47,168 nucleotides of DNA from Methylophilaceae bacterium (GCA_947379975.1 CANCPF010000015.1:1-47168), one strand, 5' to 3'; shown: positions 33,033 to 42,464, counted from the stretch's first letter. Numbers and translations: made by a program. Notes: generated by a model from the sequence alone, not told the origin.

Positions 33033-34586
33033 CTAGAGCAAATCTAAATTATTCAATATATTATCAGCCGATTGCCGAATCGTAGCTACCTCTTCTGCAT
33101 TAAAACGGTCCACATTTTTAGTCATCAAAGCTGTTCTTGGATTGCTGGCAAATACTACATAATGCTTGATTAGAAAATTCCAATAAAGTGTGGTCACTGG
33201 GCAGGCATCAGCACCAGTTTTAACTTCTGGCTTGTATTTGCAGTTGGCACAATAATTACTCATGCGCTTGATATACGCGCCGCTAGCCACATAAGGCTTA
33301 CTGGTAAACCGTCCGCCATTCGCATATAAAGCCATGCCGGCCACATTCGGCAGCTCAACCCACTCAACCGCGTCCACATAAACAGCCAAATACCAAGCTT
33401 CAATCTGCTGCGGATTAATCTCCGCCAGCACGCCAAACATGCCGGTAATCATTAAACGTTGAATATGGTGCGCGTAACCATATTGCATGGTTTGCTGTAT
33501 GGTTTGGCGCTGGCAATTCATCTGCGTGTCGCCTGTCCAATACCAGGTAGGCAATTTTCGCCTATGCTTGTAGTGATTAGCCTCCGCCATCTGCGGCATA
33601 TCTAGCCAGTACATACCCCGCACAAACTCGCGCCAGCCTAATATTTGCCGAACAAAGCCTTCTACACTGGCCAGAGATAAGTGCTGTGATTTATAGGCTT
33701 GCACAGCAGCATCGACAACTTCTCGTGGATCAAGCAACTTAAGATTAAGTGAAGTAGAAAGTAATGAATGCCATAAATATGGATTTTCTTGGCTACGTTC
33801 ATATTGCCACATAGCGTCTTGGTGATCGCCAAACCTAGCTAATTTATTGGCAATAAAATCATCTAAAAATACCAAGGCTTGCGCGCGCGTTACCGGCCAA
33901 ATGAAATGCGCTAAACTTCCCGGATGACTAGGAAAATGCTGTTCAACTGCTTTAATCACAGCTTCGGTAATCACATCCACAACTATATTTGGTATATTAG
34001 GTGCTTGCTCGGGCCCAGCTTTACCGAATGATTTTCTATTGTCAGCGTCGTAATTCCAAGCGCCACCTTCTGGCTGATTATCATGCATTAGTACATCGTA
34101 TTTTTTTCGCATCATGCGGTAAAAAAACTCCATGCGCAATTGCTTACCGGTGCCCGCCCAATGTTTAAAATCTGCGCGGCTACACATAAAATGCAAGTCA
34201 TCTTTAATGGCTAATTGCGTATTAGTTTCTTGCGCTAAATATAGTAAATCTTGCTCTAGCCTATATTCACCAGGCTCACAGACAATGACTTTTTTGGGGT
34301 TAAGTTGTTGAATATAATGTAGCCAAGCGCTTTTTAAGTTGGCGAACTCATGTTCGCCTAACTTCAAATATGTCAGCGAAAAACCTTGTTCAGTAAAATG
34401 TTGCGCCAGATGTCGCATGGCAGCTAAAAACAGCACAATACGCGCTTTATGACTCCACACATGCGTCGCCTCAGCGGGCGCTTCAACCATTAAAATGTGA
34501 TCTAGTTTGGCATCAAAGTCTTCAAGTGCAGGATTATTAAGATTAAGCTGATCGCCCAAAATGATGATGAGGTTTCTACAAGGCAT
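33033..34586 (-). CDS. Iron-sulfur cryptochrome / (6-4) photolyase-like protein (FeS-BCP, 517 aa)
   Basis: This is a deoxyribodipyrimidine photolyase-related protein. NLIIILGDQLNLNNPAL opens the Rossmann domain, and the FAD domain has GFVRQILGWREFVRGMYW, NHYKHRRKLPTWYW and WVELPNVAGMALYANGGRFTSKPYVASGAYI. Cys 358, 446, 449 and 462 have spacings of 88, 3 and 13, exactly those of the [4Fe-4S] ligands in Agrobacterium PhrB. The protein should bind FAD, an Fe-S cluster and a lumazine-type antenna, and repair (6-4) lesions or sense light. It overlaps the DUF2256 gene by 11 bases. Confidence 0.93.
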   Translation of the reverse strand: MPCRNLIIILGDQLNLNNPALEDFDAKLDHILMVEAPAEATHVWSHKARIVLFLAAMRHLAQHFTEQGFSLTYLKLGEHEFANLKSAWLHYIQQLNPKKVIVCEPGEYRLEQDLLYLAQETNTQLAIKDDLHFMCSRADFKHWAGTGKQLRMEFFYRMMRKKYDVLMHDNQPEGGAWNYDADNRKSFGKAGPEQAPNIPNIVVDVITEAVIKAVEQHFPSHPGSLAHFIWPVTRAQALVFLDDFIANKLARFGDHQDAMWQYERSQENPYLWHSLLSTSLNLKLLDPREVVDAAVQAYKSQHLSLASVEGFVRQILGWREFVRGMYWLDMPQMAEANHYKHRRKLPTWYWTGDTQMNCQRQTIQQTMQYGYAHHIQRLMITGMFGVLAEINPQQIEAWYLAVYVDAVEWVELPNVAGMALYANGGRFTSKPYVASGAYIKRMSNYCANCKYKPEVKTGADACPVTTLYWNFLIKHYVVFASNPRTALMTKNVDRFNAEEVATIRQSADNILNNLDLL

Positions 34587-34764
34587 GCGCTAGACCTATT
34601 TTCTTTGGTGGTTTGGCTTTTAATCGGCAGGCATCTGAGCAATATTTAACTTCATCCCAATTTTTTGCCCAAGCTTTGCGCCAGCTCATTTCGCGAAAAC
34701 ACTGCGTGCAAAATTTGCTGGCAAGCGCGCTTTTATTGCCTTTAAATGAAGTTAATTTTGTCAT
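34576..34764 (-). CDS. DUF2256 small zinc-ribbon-like protein (62 aa)
   Basis: The two Cys pairs FCTQCFREMSWRKAW and VKYCSDACRLK enclose WDEVKYCS, the DUF2256 signature. The fold is presumably a small zinc ribbon with four Cys. Genes of this family are commonly found next to FeS-type photolyase/cryptochrome genes, and here the 3' end overlaps the photolyase start by 11 bases, which argues for coupled translation. The function is unknown; a role in folding, metal loading or DNA binding of the photolyase is inference. Confidence 0.88.
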   Translation of the reverse strand: MTKLTSFKGNKSALASKFCTQCFREMSWRKAWAKNWDEVKYCSDACRLKAKPPKKIGLAHAL

Positions 34765-34815
34765 GTGATGACAGACTACTAGAACAATAAGTCGTTCAGT
34801 ATTAAGAAATATGAA

Positions 34816-35616
34816 CTATTTATGCAGCAATTGCTTAATCAGTAAACCTGCCGCGGCAAAACCAAAAGGCGCGGTTACACAAACGCTAGAGCCATAACCG
34901 GCGCAGTTTAAACCGGTAATTGCACTATTACTAGAATCGACAGTGTCGCTGGCGTCGCAAACACTATTAGGCTTAATGACTTCTTCATCTGAGTAAATGC
35001 ACTGAATGCCAAATGCTACCGCCTTGTTTTTACTCACTTCAGCTTTGGCAAAAGCGTAATCTCGGCGCAATAAGTTACGCACTTTAGCTAGCAATTTGTC
35101 GTGGCTAACCAAGCTCAAATCGGCCTGTTTAATGCGGGTAACATCTAAACGCCCACCGGCAGCACCTGTCATCACTAAAGGAATGTTATGCGACTTACAA
35201 AATCCAGCAATGGCCGCCTTTGCCTTTGCATCGTCTATGCAATCAATCACGCCGTCAAAATCATGGCTTAATATTTCATGCACGTTTTCAGCCGTAACAA
35301 AATCTTCGATCTCGGCCACATTCGCCGAAGGATTAATCAACCTGATACGTGCTGACATGGCTGACACTTTAGCTAGTCCGAAGGCGCCATCTAGCGCGTG
35401 CAATTGACGATTGACGTTTGATTCTGCAATATTGTCTAAGTCAATTAAAGTAATGGTACCGACAGCATTACGCGCTACGGCCTCTGCCGCCCAAGAGCCA
35501 ACGCCACCAATCCCAACAACACAAATATGCGCCGCTTGCAATCGTAACAACCCTTCTGCACCATATAACCGTGAGACACCACCAAAGCGACGAGCGAAAT
35601 CTAGAACTTCAGTCAT
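34816..35616 (-). CDS. tcdA: tRNA threonylcarbamoyladenosine dehydratase (266 aa)
   Basis: This is an E1-like ThiF-fold enzyme. RFGGVSRLYGAEGLLRLQ leads into the nucleotide-binding VVGIGGVGSWAAEAVARNAVGTITLIDLDNIAESNVNRQLHAL. VIDCIDDAKAKAA and GAAGGRLD are further TcdA (CsdL/YgdL) motifs. The C-terminal GSSVCVTAPFGFAAAGLLI matches the family end. It cyclises t6A37 to ct6A37 in ANN-decoding tRNAs, using ATP. Its start overlaps the acpS stop by four bases. Confidence 0.93.
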   Translation of the reverse strand: MTEVLDFARRFGGVSRLYGAEGLLRLQAAHICVVGIGGVGSWAAEAVARNAVGTITLIDLDNIAESNVNRQLHALDGAFGLAKVSAMSARIRLINPSANVAEIEDFVTAENVHEILSHDFDGVIDCIDDAKAKAAIAGFCKSHNIPLVMTGAAGGRLDVTRIKQADLSLVSHDKLLAKVRNLLRRDYAFAKAEVSKNKAVAFGIQCIYSDEEVIKPNSVCDASDTVDSSNSAITGLNCAGYGSSVCVTAPFGFAAAGLLIKQLLHK

Positions 35617-35990
35617 GTTTCTAGCACCACAAATGCCGCGGCTAAAGTCTTTTCATCACTAATGCTGATATGGGTTTGTTTGATATTTTTAGTGTCTAAA
35701 AACGCCTGCAGCTCTGGCGCCAACAATAGCATAGGCTTACCTAATACATCATGACAAACTGCAATATTCTGAAAGGTGGCTGGCGCACGTAACCCAGTAC
35801 CCAGCGCTTTAGAAAAGGCTTCTTTTGCTGCAAAACGCTTGGCTAAAAAGCGTGCTTTAATTTGTGATTGCAGATAACTTTCAAACTCACTATCAGCGAG
35901 AATACGCCTAGCAAAATCATCGCCAAACTGTGTAATGGACGCTTGAATACGATTAACTTCGACGATGTCTGTACCGATACCAAAAATCAT
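35613..35990 (-). CDS. acpS: Holo-[acyl-carrier-protein] synthase (125 aa)
   Basis: The start IFGIGTDIVEVNRIQ contains the Mg-binding Asp, and FLAKRFAAKEAFSKALGTGLR the second acidic residue and CoA-binding Lys. HISISDEKTLAAAFVVLE is the expected end. It transfers 4'-phosphopantetheine from CoA to acyl carrier protein, activating fatty acid synthesis. It follows pdxJ by 54 bases and overlaps tcdA by four bases. pdxJ-acpS pairing is conserved in proteobacteria. Confidence 0.96.
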   Translation of the reverse strand: MIFGIGTDIVEVNRIQASITQFGDDFARRILADSEFESYLQSQIKARFLAKRFAAKEAFSKALGTGLRAPATFQNIAVCHDVLGKPMLLLAPELQAFLDTKNIKQTHISISDEKTLAAAFVVLET

Positions 35991-36044
35991 ATTAGCAAAA
36001 CTTTTTACGATAATTAATTAGCAGATTTTCTGCGCTAGCGCTTA

Positions 36045-36773
36045 TCACTTACAAGAAAACTCTTTAATTAAGGCCTTCATCTCGCGCACCGCATTATCCC
36101 AACCGACAAACAGAGCATGCGCAACAATTGCATGACCGATATTCAGTTCATCTATACCGGCAATTGAAGCGATTTCATGTACATTGTGGTAATGCAATCC
36201 GTGACCAGCATTGACCACTAAGCCTAGCGAGAGTCCATGATTGACAGCATCTTTGACGCGCTGTAGCTCACGGATTTTATCTACTTGATTTTCAGCATCA
36301 GCAAAAGTGCCAGTGTGTAGCTCAATGACAGGCGCGCCGGTTTTTTTTGCAGCTTCAATTTGTGCAAAATCTGGCCCAATAAATAATGACACGCGTATTC
36401 CCGCATCATTTAATTTTTTAACAGCATTTTGCACATTAACAAAATTACCCACGACATCAAGCCCACCTTCGGTGGTGCGTTCTTCGCGCCTTTCTGGCAC
36501 CAGGCAAACATCTTGCGGGGCGACTTCTAGTGCAATTTCTATCATCTCATCCGTGACTGCACATTCAAGATTCATGCGGGTTTGCAGCAAACCACGTAAA
36601 GCAAACACATCAGCATCCTGCATGTGACGGCGATCTTCACGCAGGTGTAGCGTAATACTATCTGCGCCGGACTGCTCGGCTCGCAGTGCTGCTTGTACAA
36701 CGCTAGGATATTTGGTGCCACGTGCTTGGCGTATAGTCGCAACGTGGTCTATGTTTACACCTAATTTAATCAT
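36045..36773 (-). CDS. pdxJ: Pyridoxine 5'-phosphate synthase (242 aa)
   Basis: LGVNIDHVATIRQARGT at the N-terminus and ADSITLHLREDRRHMQD are the family signatures. PQDVCLVPERREERTTEGGLDV and VIELHTGTFAD complete the TIM-barrel active site. It condenses 3-amino-1-hydroxyacetone 1-phosphate with deoxyxylulose 5-phosphate to give pyridoxine 5'-phosphate, in the DXP-dependent vitamin B6 route. It starts one base after the recO stop, so translation is probably coupled. Confidence 0.97.
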   Translation of the reverse strand: MIKLGVNIDHVATIRQARGTKYPSVVQAALRAEQSGADSITLHLREDRRHMQDADVFALRGLLQTRMNLECAVTDEMIEIALEVAPQDVCLVPERREERTTEGGLDVVGNFVNVQNAVKKLNDAGIRVSLFIGPDFAQIEAAKKTGAPVIELHTGTFADAENQVDKIRELQRVKDAVNHGLSLGLVVNAGHGLHYHNVHEIASIAGIDELNIGHAIVAHALFVGWDNAVREMKALIKEFSCK

Positions 36774-36774
36774 G

Positions 36775-37509
36775 TTACAAACCTTGTAAATCTATTAAAA
36801 GTTGTCTTGTATGTAAGGGCTTATCACCCAAATAATGGGCCAACAGATAGCGCATTAATTGCTTACTTTGTTGCTGTGTTTGAACATTTGTGTAGTCATC
36901 ATTGGCCATATCTATCAGTGTTTTTCCAGCTAGCTGTATGCCATTTTGTGGCGCATTTATCTGGCCACTTAGTCTGATTGCACCATATTCAGCTTCATAA
37001 CGATACGCTGCTTCAGCTAATATTGGCGCATCATTCACATCGTTATTTAACGGAATCGCATAGCCTAGCTCTTGCAAAAGCTTTAACTCAAAGCGGCGTA
37101 ATGTGGTTGCTAGATCTTGGCTGAATGCCAAAGTTTTTAGCGTAATGCTGTAGTATTCAAAAAGTGCACCGTGAGAATCTTCGCGTGGCAACAAGCGCAA
37201 CAATAGCTCATTTAAGTAAAAGCCACACATCAGCGCTTCGCCTTTAAGTAGCAGTAAGCCACCGGCCCAATCTAGACTATGTAAGGTTTTAAGCTCTAAC
37301 TTACCAGACCAAGTTGCCGTTAACGGCTGAAATGACTGCAGCATACCTCGCATGGCAGAGCGAGGTCGTCTTGCACCCTTTGCTGTTGTAGCAACGCGAC
37401 CAAAACCGTGTGTGAACAATTCAACCACCAAGCTAGTTTCCTTGAATGGATAAGTATGTAGCACATAAACGGCCTGGTTATCTTGACGGTGCGTGCTGAC
37501 TAAAGCCAT
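36775..37509 (-). CDS. recO: DNA repair protein RecO (244 aa)
   Basis: The N-terminal OB fold is recognisable in AVYVLHTYPFKETSLVVELFTHGFGRVATTAKGARRPRSAM, with LQSFQPLTATWSGKLELKTL following. The helical C-terminal part has CGFYLNELLLRLLPREDSH and FELKLLQELGYAIPL. The zinc-ribbon cysteines of some RecO proteins are absent, as in most proteobacterial members. RecO anneals SSB-coated DNA and loads RecA with RecR. It lies between era and pdxJ, a standard arrangement. Confidence 0.94.
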   Translation of the reverse strand: MALVSTHRQDNQAVYVLHTYPFKETSLVVELFTHGFGRVATTAKGARRPRSAMRGMLQSFQPLTATWSGKLELKTLHSLDWAGGLLLLKGEALMCGFYLNELLLRLLPREDSHGALFEYYSITLKTLAFSQDLATTLRRFELKLLQELGYAIPLNNDVNDAPILAEAAYRYEAEYGAIRLSGQINAPQNGIQLAGKTLIDMANDDYTNVQTQQQSKQLMRYLLAHYLGDKPLHTRQLLIDLQGL

Positions 37510-37598
37510 AAACTCTTTATAAAAAACACATTAAACCAGACATTCTAATTGCTTAACAGAAGCTGATTTTTAAATCTCAGGAATCTAAAATAAATAGT

Positions 37599-38519
37599 CT
37601 AATAACCTAGTGATTTCAAGGCGCGCTCATCATCTGCCCAGCCACCTTTAACTTTTACCCAAGTTTCTAAATACACTTTTCCACCGAATAACTTCTCCAT
37701 ATCTTGCCTGGCTTCAGTAGATATTTGCTTCATCTTTTCGCCATTCTTGCCAATTAACATTGGTTTTTGGCTATCTTTATCGACAATAATTGCGACAAAA
37801 ATACGGCGTAAATTACCGATTATTTCAAATTTTTCAATTTCGACGGCAACAGCATACGGCAACTCATCGCCAACTAATCTGAAAATTTTCTCGCGTACTA
37901 ATTCCGCGGCTAAAAAGCGTTCGTTTTTATCAGTCAATTCATCTTCAGAATAAATGGCTGCTTGCTCTGGCAAGTATTTGCGTATGGTTTCCAGAAGCTC
38001 GTCCAAATTTAGACTTTTTTTCGCGCTGACAGGCACGATCTCTGAAAATGGAAACTCTAAATCAAAGTCTTGAATCAAAGGCAATATATTACCTTTGTCG
38101 CCCATTAAGTCTAATTTATTGACCACCAAAAATGTCGGTGTCTTTTCTGAAAGTAAGGCTAATACTTTACGATCTGCATCACCTAACTTCATAGGCTCAA
38201 TCACAAACAATACAACATCAACTTCTGTCAGCACTTGAGTAACGGTTTTATTCAAACCTTTATTTAAGGCATTCAAGTGTTTTTGTTGAAAACCTGGCGT
38301 ATCAACAAACAAAAATTGCGTGTCTTCTGTGGTGTGAATGCCAAGTAAACGATGGCGCGTAGTTTGTGCCTTACGTGAAGTTATAGCTAACTTCATGCCT
38401 AAAATATGGTTAAGTAAGGTAGATTTACCAACGTTAGGCCGACCAACAATAGCGACTGTGCCGCACTTAAATACTGAAGGTGTTGATACTGAATCTGAAT
38501 CCATCTCTAAGTCTGTCAT
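37599..38519 (-). CDS. era: GTPase Era (306 aa)
   Basis: The G motifs are present: G1 GRPNVGKST (26-34), G2 around KAQTTRHR, G3 VDTPGFQ, G4 NKLDLM and G5 VSAKKS. The C-terminal KH RNA-binding domain carries VDKDSQKPMLIGKNGEKMKQISTEARQDMEKLF. Era binds the 3' end of 16S rRNA and assists 30S assembly. The start overlaps the rnc stop by four bases, as is usual for the rnc-era operon. The N-terminal 17 residues are an acidic extension. Confidence 0.97.
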   Translation of the reverse strand: MTDLEMDSDSVSTPSVFKCGTVAIVGRPNVGKSTLLNHILGMKLAITSRKAQTTRHRLLGIHTTEDTQFLFVDTPGFQQKHLNALNKGLNKTVTQVLTEVDVVLFVIEPMKLGDADRKVLALLSEKTPTFLVVNKLDLMGDKGNILPLIQDFDLEFPFSEIVPVSAKKSLNLDELLETIRKYLPEQAAIYSEDELTDKNERFLAAELVREKIFRLVGDELPYAVAVEIEKFEIIGNLRRIFVAIIVDKDSQKPMLIGKNGEKMKQISTEARQDMEKLFGGKVYLETWVKVKGGWADDERALKSLGY

Positions 38520-39187
38520 TTCTTTAGTTTTTCCAATGCAAGCTGCGCAGCTTGTTGTTCTGCAATTCGCCGACTAGTGCCTTCACCAATCGTGCGTATA
38601 TTTAATTTTTCTATATAACATTCAACAATAAATACTTGAGCGTGCGCCTCGCCACTCAAATTTGTTACGGTATATTCTGGTACTGCCATTTTCTTCCCTT
38701 GCAATAATTCCTGCAAGAGCGATTTTGGATCCTTATCGATTACTTTTGGGTCTATAGTATCAAGCTTGTTTATAAATAAATGAGCCACTAATGCCTCAGC
38801 CGCATCATATCCACCATCAAGATAAACTGCGCCTATAAGCGCCTCAACAGCATCCGCCAATATGGACGGCCTGCGCCAACCCGCACTTTTAAGCTCACCT
38901 TCGCCAAGCTTAAGTGCATCGCCTAATTCAAGTGAGATTGCAATTTCACATAGCGTAGATTCCTTGACTAATTGAGCCCTTAGACGGCTTAAATCGCCTT
39001 CAGCAATCGTAGGAAAACGCTTATACAACTGGTGCGCAATGATAAAATTCAGTGCGCCATCGCCTAAAAATTCAAGTCGCTCATTATTTTGCGCGCTAAA
39101 ACTGCGATGGGTTAGTGCTTGCGCGAGCAGGTTGCTATTAGCAAAGTTATAAGCTAATCGCTTTGATATGTCCTGCTGATTCAACAT
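38516..39187 (-). CDS. rnc: Ribonuclease III (223 aa)
   Basis: The catalytic signature is NERLEFLGDGALNFI (Glu and Asp metal ligands), with the second site in ILADAVEALIGAVYLDGG. The double-stranded RNA-binding domain is C-terminal: DPKSLLQELLQGKKMAVPEYTV and GTSRRIAEQQAAQLALEKL. The signature has Gly-Ala where SV is common; the metal ligands are unaffected. It processes rRNA precursors and structured mRNAs. It is preceded by the DUF4845 gene with a 5-base gap and overlaps era. Confidence 0.97.
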   Translation of the reverse strand: MLNQQDISKRLAYNFANSNLLAQALTHRSFSAQNNERLEFLGDGALNFIIAHQLYKRFPTIAEGDLSRLRAQLVKESTLCEIAISLELGDALKLGEGELKSAGWRRPSILADAVEALIGAVYLDGGYDAAEALVAHLFINKLDTIDPKVIDKDPKSLLQELLQGKKMAVPEYTVTNLSGEAHAQVFIVECYIEKLNIRTIGEGTSRRIAEQQAAQLALEKLKK

Positions 39188-39192
39188 GTCTA

Positions 39193-39585
39193 TTATTTAC
39201 CGTCACTTGGTATTGCAAAATCGATCAAAATACTGAAATTGGCAAACAGCGGTTTAACCACTTGGTATTGAACTGAGACAACCGTTTCATCACTGTTATT
39301 TTTATTAACTTTTAAGTCTGAGCCCGTAACAACCGTAACTTTCTCAGCGTCTGCATGCTTATTAAATGAGTCTATAATCTCTTTTTTACTCATGCTACTT
39401 AATGGCTCTTTGTTTAAGGCATGAATGGCGGTTTGAACTGAATAATATTCTTGGTAAGCTGGGAATATTTTCATCGCTACGAGTGCTAACAACACGAGTG
39501 ATCCTGTCACCAGCAGCATACCAATGAAAGTTGCCCCACGTTGCTTTTGTGAGTTACTTGTCTGCTGAGGTCTTTTTTTAATCAC
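39193..39585 (-). CDS. DUF4845 membrane-anchored protein (130 aa)
   Basis: After a polar, Gln/Lys-rich start, the sequence QRGATFIGMLLVTGSLVLLALVAMKIFPAYQEYYSVQTAI forms one membrane helix resembling a prepilin-like N-terminus, followed by a small periplasmic domain ending in VQYQVVKPLFANFSILIDFAI. This matches DUF4845, which is conserved between lepB and rnc in Beta- and Gammaproteobacteria. The function is unknown. Its location next to signal peptidase I may only reflect operon conservation. Confidence 0.87.
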   Translation of the reverse strand: MIKKRPQQTSNSQKQRGATFIGMLLVTGSLVLLALVAMKIFPAYQEYYSVQTAIHALNKEPLSSMSKKEIIDSFNKHADAEKVTVVTGSDLKVNKNNSDETVVSVQYQVVKPLFANFSILIDFAIPSDGK

Positions 39586-39625
39586 GCTTATCTCCAGTAT
39601 TTAATGAGTAATTAAAATTCAACAT

Positions 39626-40405
39626 CTAATGTATAGCACTACCAATTCTAGAAATTTGATCAAAATTCATCCAGATAAAAAATGCTTTTCCTACCAAGTT
39701 TTGCTCAGGTACAAAGCCCCAAACGCGGCTATCTGAACTATTATCCCGATTATCTCCCATCGCTAAATAATGGCCAACCGGGACAATAATCTCTTCATTA
39801 TTGGCAAATTTAGAGCCTATTGCATCCGCATCATAATTACCGACAATATCGTGAATTAAAATACTATGTCGCACTGATCCAAGCTGCTCTTTATATTGCT
39901 TTGCAGTCATAATATTAAGTCCAGACATGACATATTCGTAGCTACCCATATCTTGCGTATCTAGCTTTTTACCATTAATGGTCAATTGCTTATCTTTGTA
40001 GCTAATTCTGTCACCAGGCAAACCAACCACACGCTTTATGTAATCAATTGAAGGCTCTGGCGGATAGTGAAACACGAACACGTCGCCACGTGTAGGCTGG
40101 CTAACTTTAATGAAGGTGTGGTTCACAATAGGTACGCGTAAGCCATAAGTAAATTTATTGACTAATATATAATCGCCCGCTAGTAAGGTTGGCATCATAG
40201 AGCCTGATGGAATTTTGAATGGCTCAACAATAAATGAGCGTACAAAAAACACCACCAAAATGACCGGAAAAAAACTCTTGGCATACTCAACCAGCATAGG
40301 CTCACTAGCACCAACCGCGCGTTTTTTACTTAACACCAAAATATCAAGTAGCCAAATTAGCCCAGTGATAAGCAGTATTACTATCATGAATAATGCAAAC
40401 ATCAT
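39626..40405 (-). CDS. lepB: Signal peptidase I (259 aa)
   Basis: Two N-terminal membrane helices (about 2-22 and 44-60) precede the catalytic domain. The nucleophile is Ser 69 in PFKIPSGSMMPTLL and the general base is Lys 124 in DYIKRVVGLPGD. MGDNRDNSSDSRVWGFVP is the box E signature. It cleaves signal peptides of exported proteins on the periplasmic face. It follows lepA with a 46-base gap, the classical lepA-lepB pairing. Confidence 0.97.
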   Translation of the reverse strand: MMFALFMIVILLITGLIWLLDILVLSKKRAVGASEPMLVEYAKSFFPVILVVFFVRSFIVEPFKIPSGSMMPTLLAGDYILVNKFTYGLRVPIVNHTFIKVSQPTRGDVFVFHYPPEPSIDYIKRVVGLPGDRISYKDKQLTINGKKLDTQDMGSYEYVMSGLNIMTAKQYKEQLGSVRHSILIHDIVGNYDADAIGSKFANNEEIIVPVGHYLAMGDNRDNSSDSRVWGFVPEQNLVGKAFFIWMNFDQISRIGSAIH

Positions 40406-40451
40406 TGCGTATATATCCTATTAATGTGTATCAGTTCTAACTAAATAAAGA

Positions 40452-42242
40452 CTAATCTTCAATGCGTAAAATGGCTAAAAATGCTTCTTGTGGAATTTCT
40501 ACGTTGCCGACTTGCTTCATGCGTTTTTTACCTTCTTTTTGCTTATCTAACAGTTTACGCTTACGTGAAACATCGCCACCATAACATTTAGCAATTACGT
40601 TTTTACGCATCGCTTTAACGGTTTCGCGAGAGATAATATTAGCGCCAATAGACGCTTGAATAGCCACATCGAACATTTGGCGGGGAATCAATTCACGCAT
40701 TTTTGCTGCAACTTCACGGCCGCGACGTACACTATTCGCTCTATGTACAATCATGCTTAATGCATCCACACGCTCGCCGTTGACCATAATATCGAGTTTA
40801 ACCAAATCTGCTGCACGGAACTCTAAAAACTCGTAATCCATAGAAGCATAACCGCGCGACACCGATTTTAATTTATCAAAAAAATCCAGTACCACTTCAT
40901 TGAGCGGCATTTCGTAACTCAACATCACTTGCCGGCCCATATATTGCATATTTTTTTGTATGCCACGCTTGTTATTACACAGCGTCATTACTGGGCCTAC
41001 GTAATCTTGTGGCATCAATAAATTAACGTTAATGACTGGCTCTCGAGTTTCTTCTATGCGTGATGTTTCAGGCAAGCGCGAGGGGTTTTCAATCTGCACG
41101 ACCTCGCCACCTTTAAGTAACAACTCGTAAACTACCGTTGGTGCCGTGGTAATTAAATCCATGTCGTACTCACGTTCTAAGCGCTCTTGCACAATTTCCA
41201 TGTGTAGTAAGCCTAAAAATCCGCATCTAAAACCAAAACCTAAAGCGGTAGAGTTTTCAGGTTCAAACAACAAACTCGCATCATTCAAGCTTAACTTTTC
41301 CAACGCGGTACGTAGCGCTTCAAACTGGTTTGATTCTACTGGATATAGCCCAGCAAATACTTGCGGCTTCACCTCTTTAAAACCGGCTAAAGCTTCTGTA
41401 GCAGGCCTATTGACCAAAGTGACGGTGTCGCCTACTTTAGCACTAGCCAACTCTTTAATACCAGCAATCACGAAACCAACTTCGCCTGCTGAAAGTGCAG
41501 TTTTCTGCACAGACTTTGGTGTAAATACACCAACTTGTTCACATAGAAATTCTGCACGTGTCGCCATTAAACGAATTTTGTCTTTTGGTTTAAGCACACC
41601 ATCTATCACACGCACCAGCATCACTACGCCCACGTAGTTATCGAACCAAGCGTCGATCACTAGCGCTTTAAGCGGACCATCAACATCGCCTTTTGGTGGC
41701 GGCACTTTAGCAATCACCGCTTCCAATACATCGCGTACGCCCAAACCCGTTTTTGCTGAGCAACGTACTGCATCTTTAGCGTCAATACCAATCACATCTT
41801 CAATTTCCTGCATCACACGATCAGGGTCGGCTGAAGGCAAATCAATTTTATTAAGTACTGCGGTCACTTCCACGCCTAAATCTAATGCGGTATAGCAGTT
41901 TGCGACGCTTTGCGCCTCTACACCTTGGCTGGCATCCACCACCAATAACGCACCTTCACAAGCAGATAGCGAGCGCGATACTTCATAACTAAAATCCACA
42001 TGACCAGGTGTATCGATCAAATTCAAATGATAAATTTGGCCATCATCCGCTTTGTAATCCAAAGCGGCTGTTTGCGCTTTAATGGTAATACCACGTTCAC
42101 GCTCAATATCCATAGAATCAAGCACTTGCGCTTCCATTTCACGGTCAGCTAAACCTCCGCACAAATGAATAATACGATCCGCTAACGTTGATTTACCGTG
42201 ATCGATGTGGGCAATAATGGAGAAGTTACGAATATTTTTCAT
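40452..42242 (-). CDS. lepA: Elongation factor 4 (LepA, 596 aa)
   Basis: The translational GTPase core is complete: G1 AHIDHGKST, effector loop RERGITIKAQ, G3 DTPGHVDF, G4 NKIDLP, G5 SAKTG. The LepA-specific C-terminal domain is present, with FLEFRAADLVKLDIMVNGERVDALS and AKCYGGDVSRKRKLLDKQKEGKKRMKQ. It associates with ribosomes and influences translation initiation or back-translocation. It is the first gene of a long minus-strand run, with a terminator from the upstream gene 50-70 bases before its start. Confidence 0.98.
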   Translation of the reverse strand: MKNIRNFSIIAHIDHGKSTLADRIIHLCGGLADREMEAQVLDSMDIERERGITIKAQTAALDYKADDGQIYHLNLIDTPGHVDFSYEVSRSLSACEGALLVVDASQGVEAQSVANCYTALDLGVEVTAVLNKIDLPSADPDRVMQEIEDVIGIDAKDAVRCSAKTGLGVRDVLEAVIAKVPPPKGDVDGPLKALVIDAWFDNYVGVVMLVRVIDGVLKPKDKIRLMATRAEFLCEQVGVFTPKSVQKTALSAGEVGFVIAGIKELASAKVGDTVTLVNRPATEALAGFKEVKPQVFAGLYPVESNQFEALRTALEKLSLNDASLLFEPENSTALGFGFRCGFLGLLHMEIVQERLEREYDMDLITTAPTVVYELLLKGGEVVQIENPSRLPETSRIEETREPVINVNLLMPQDYVGPVMTLCNNKRGIQKNMQYMGRQVMLSYEMPLNEVVLDFFDKLKSVSRGYASMDYEFLEFRAADLVKLDIMVNGERVDALSMIVHRANSVRRGREVAAKMRELIPRQMFDVAIQASIGANIISRETVKAMRKNVIAKCYGGDVSRKRKLLDKQKEGKKRMKQVGNVEIPQEAFLAILRIED

Positions 42243-42284
42243 TTAGTCTTTAAGCTTTTTACGACTTTTAAATCTGCTTTATAA

Positions 42285-42309
42285 AAAGATAAGGCGCCAT
42301 AAGCGCCTT
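42285..42309 (-). terminator. Terminator between the FemAB-like gene and lepA
   Basis: aaggcgc (42291-42297) and gcgcctt (42303-42309) form a perfect 7-bp stem around cataa. On the minus strand it is followed by ATCTTTTTAT. It ends the minus-strand transcript of the gene at 42465-43589, though 155 bases beyond its stop, and isolates the lepA operon. Confidence 0.7.
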
Positions 42310-42464
42310 TTCACAATAGGCGTGATTTTACAACAAATGCTTGATTAATTTGTAATTAATTGTCAACGTAACTTCAATACAGCCCATTCAACTAAATACA
42401 TTTACCACCTGCTTGAATATCTAAAGTTAGGTGGATTTCACTTTCCAACCAAAGCCGATTACTT

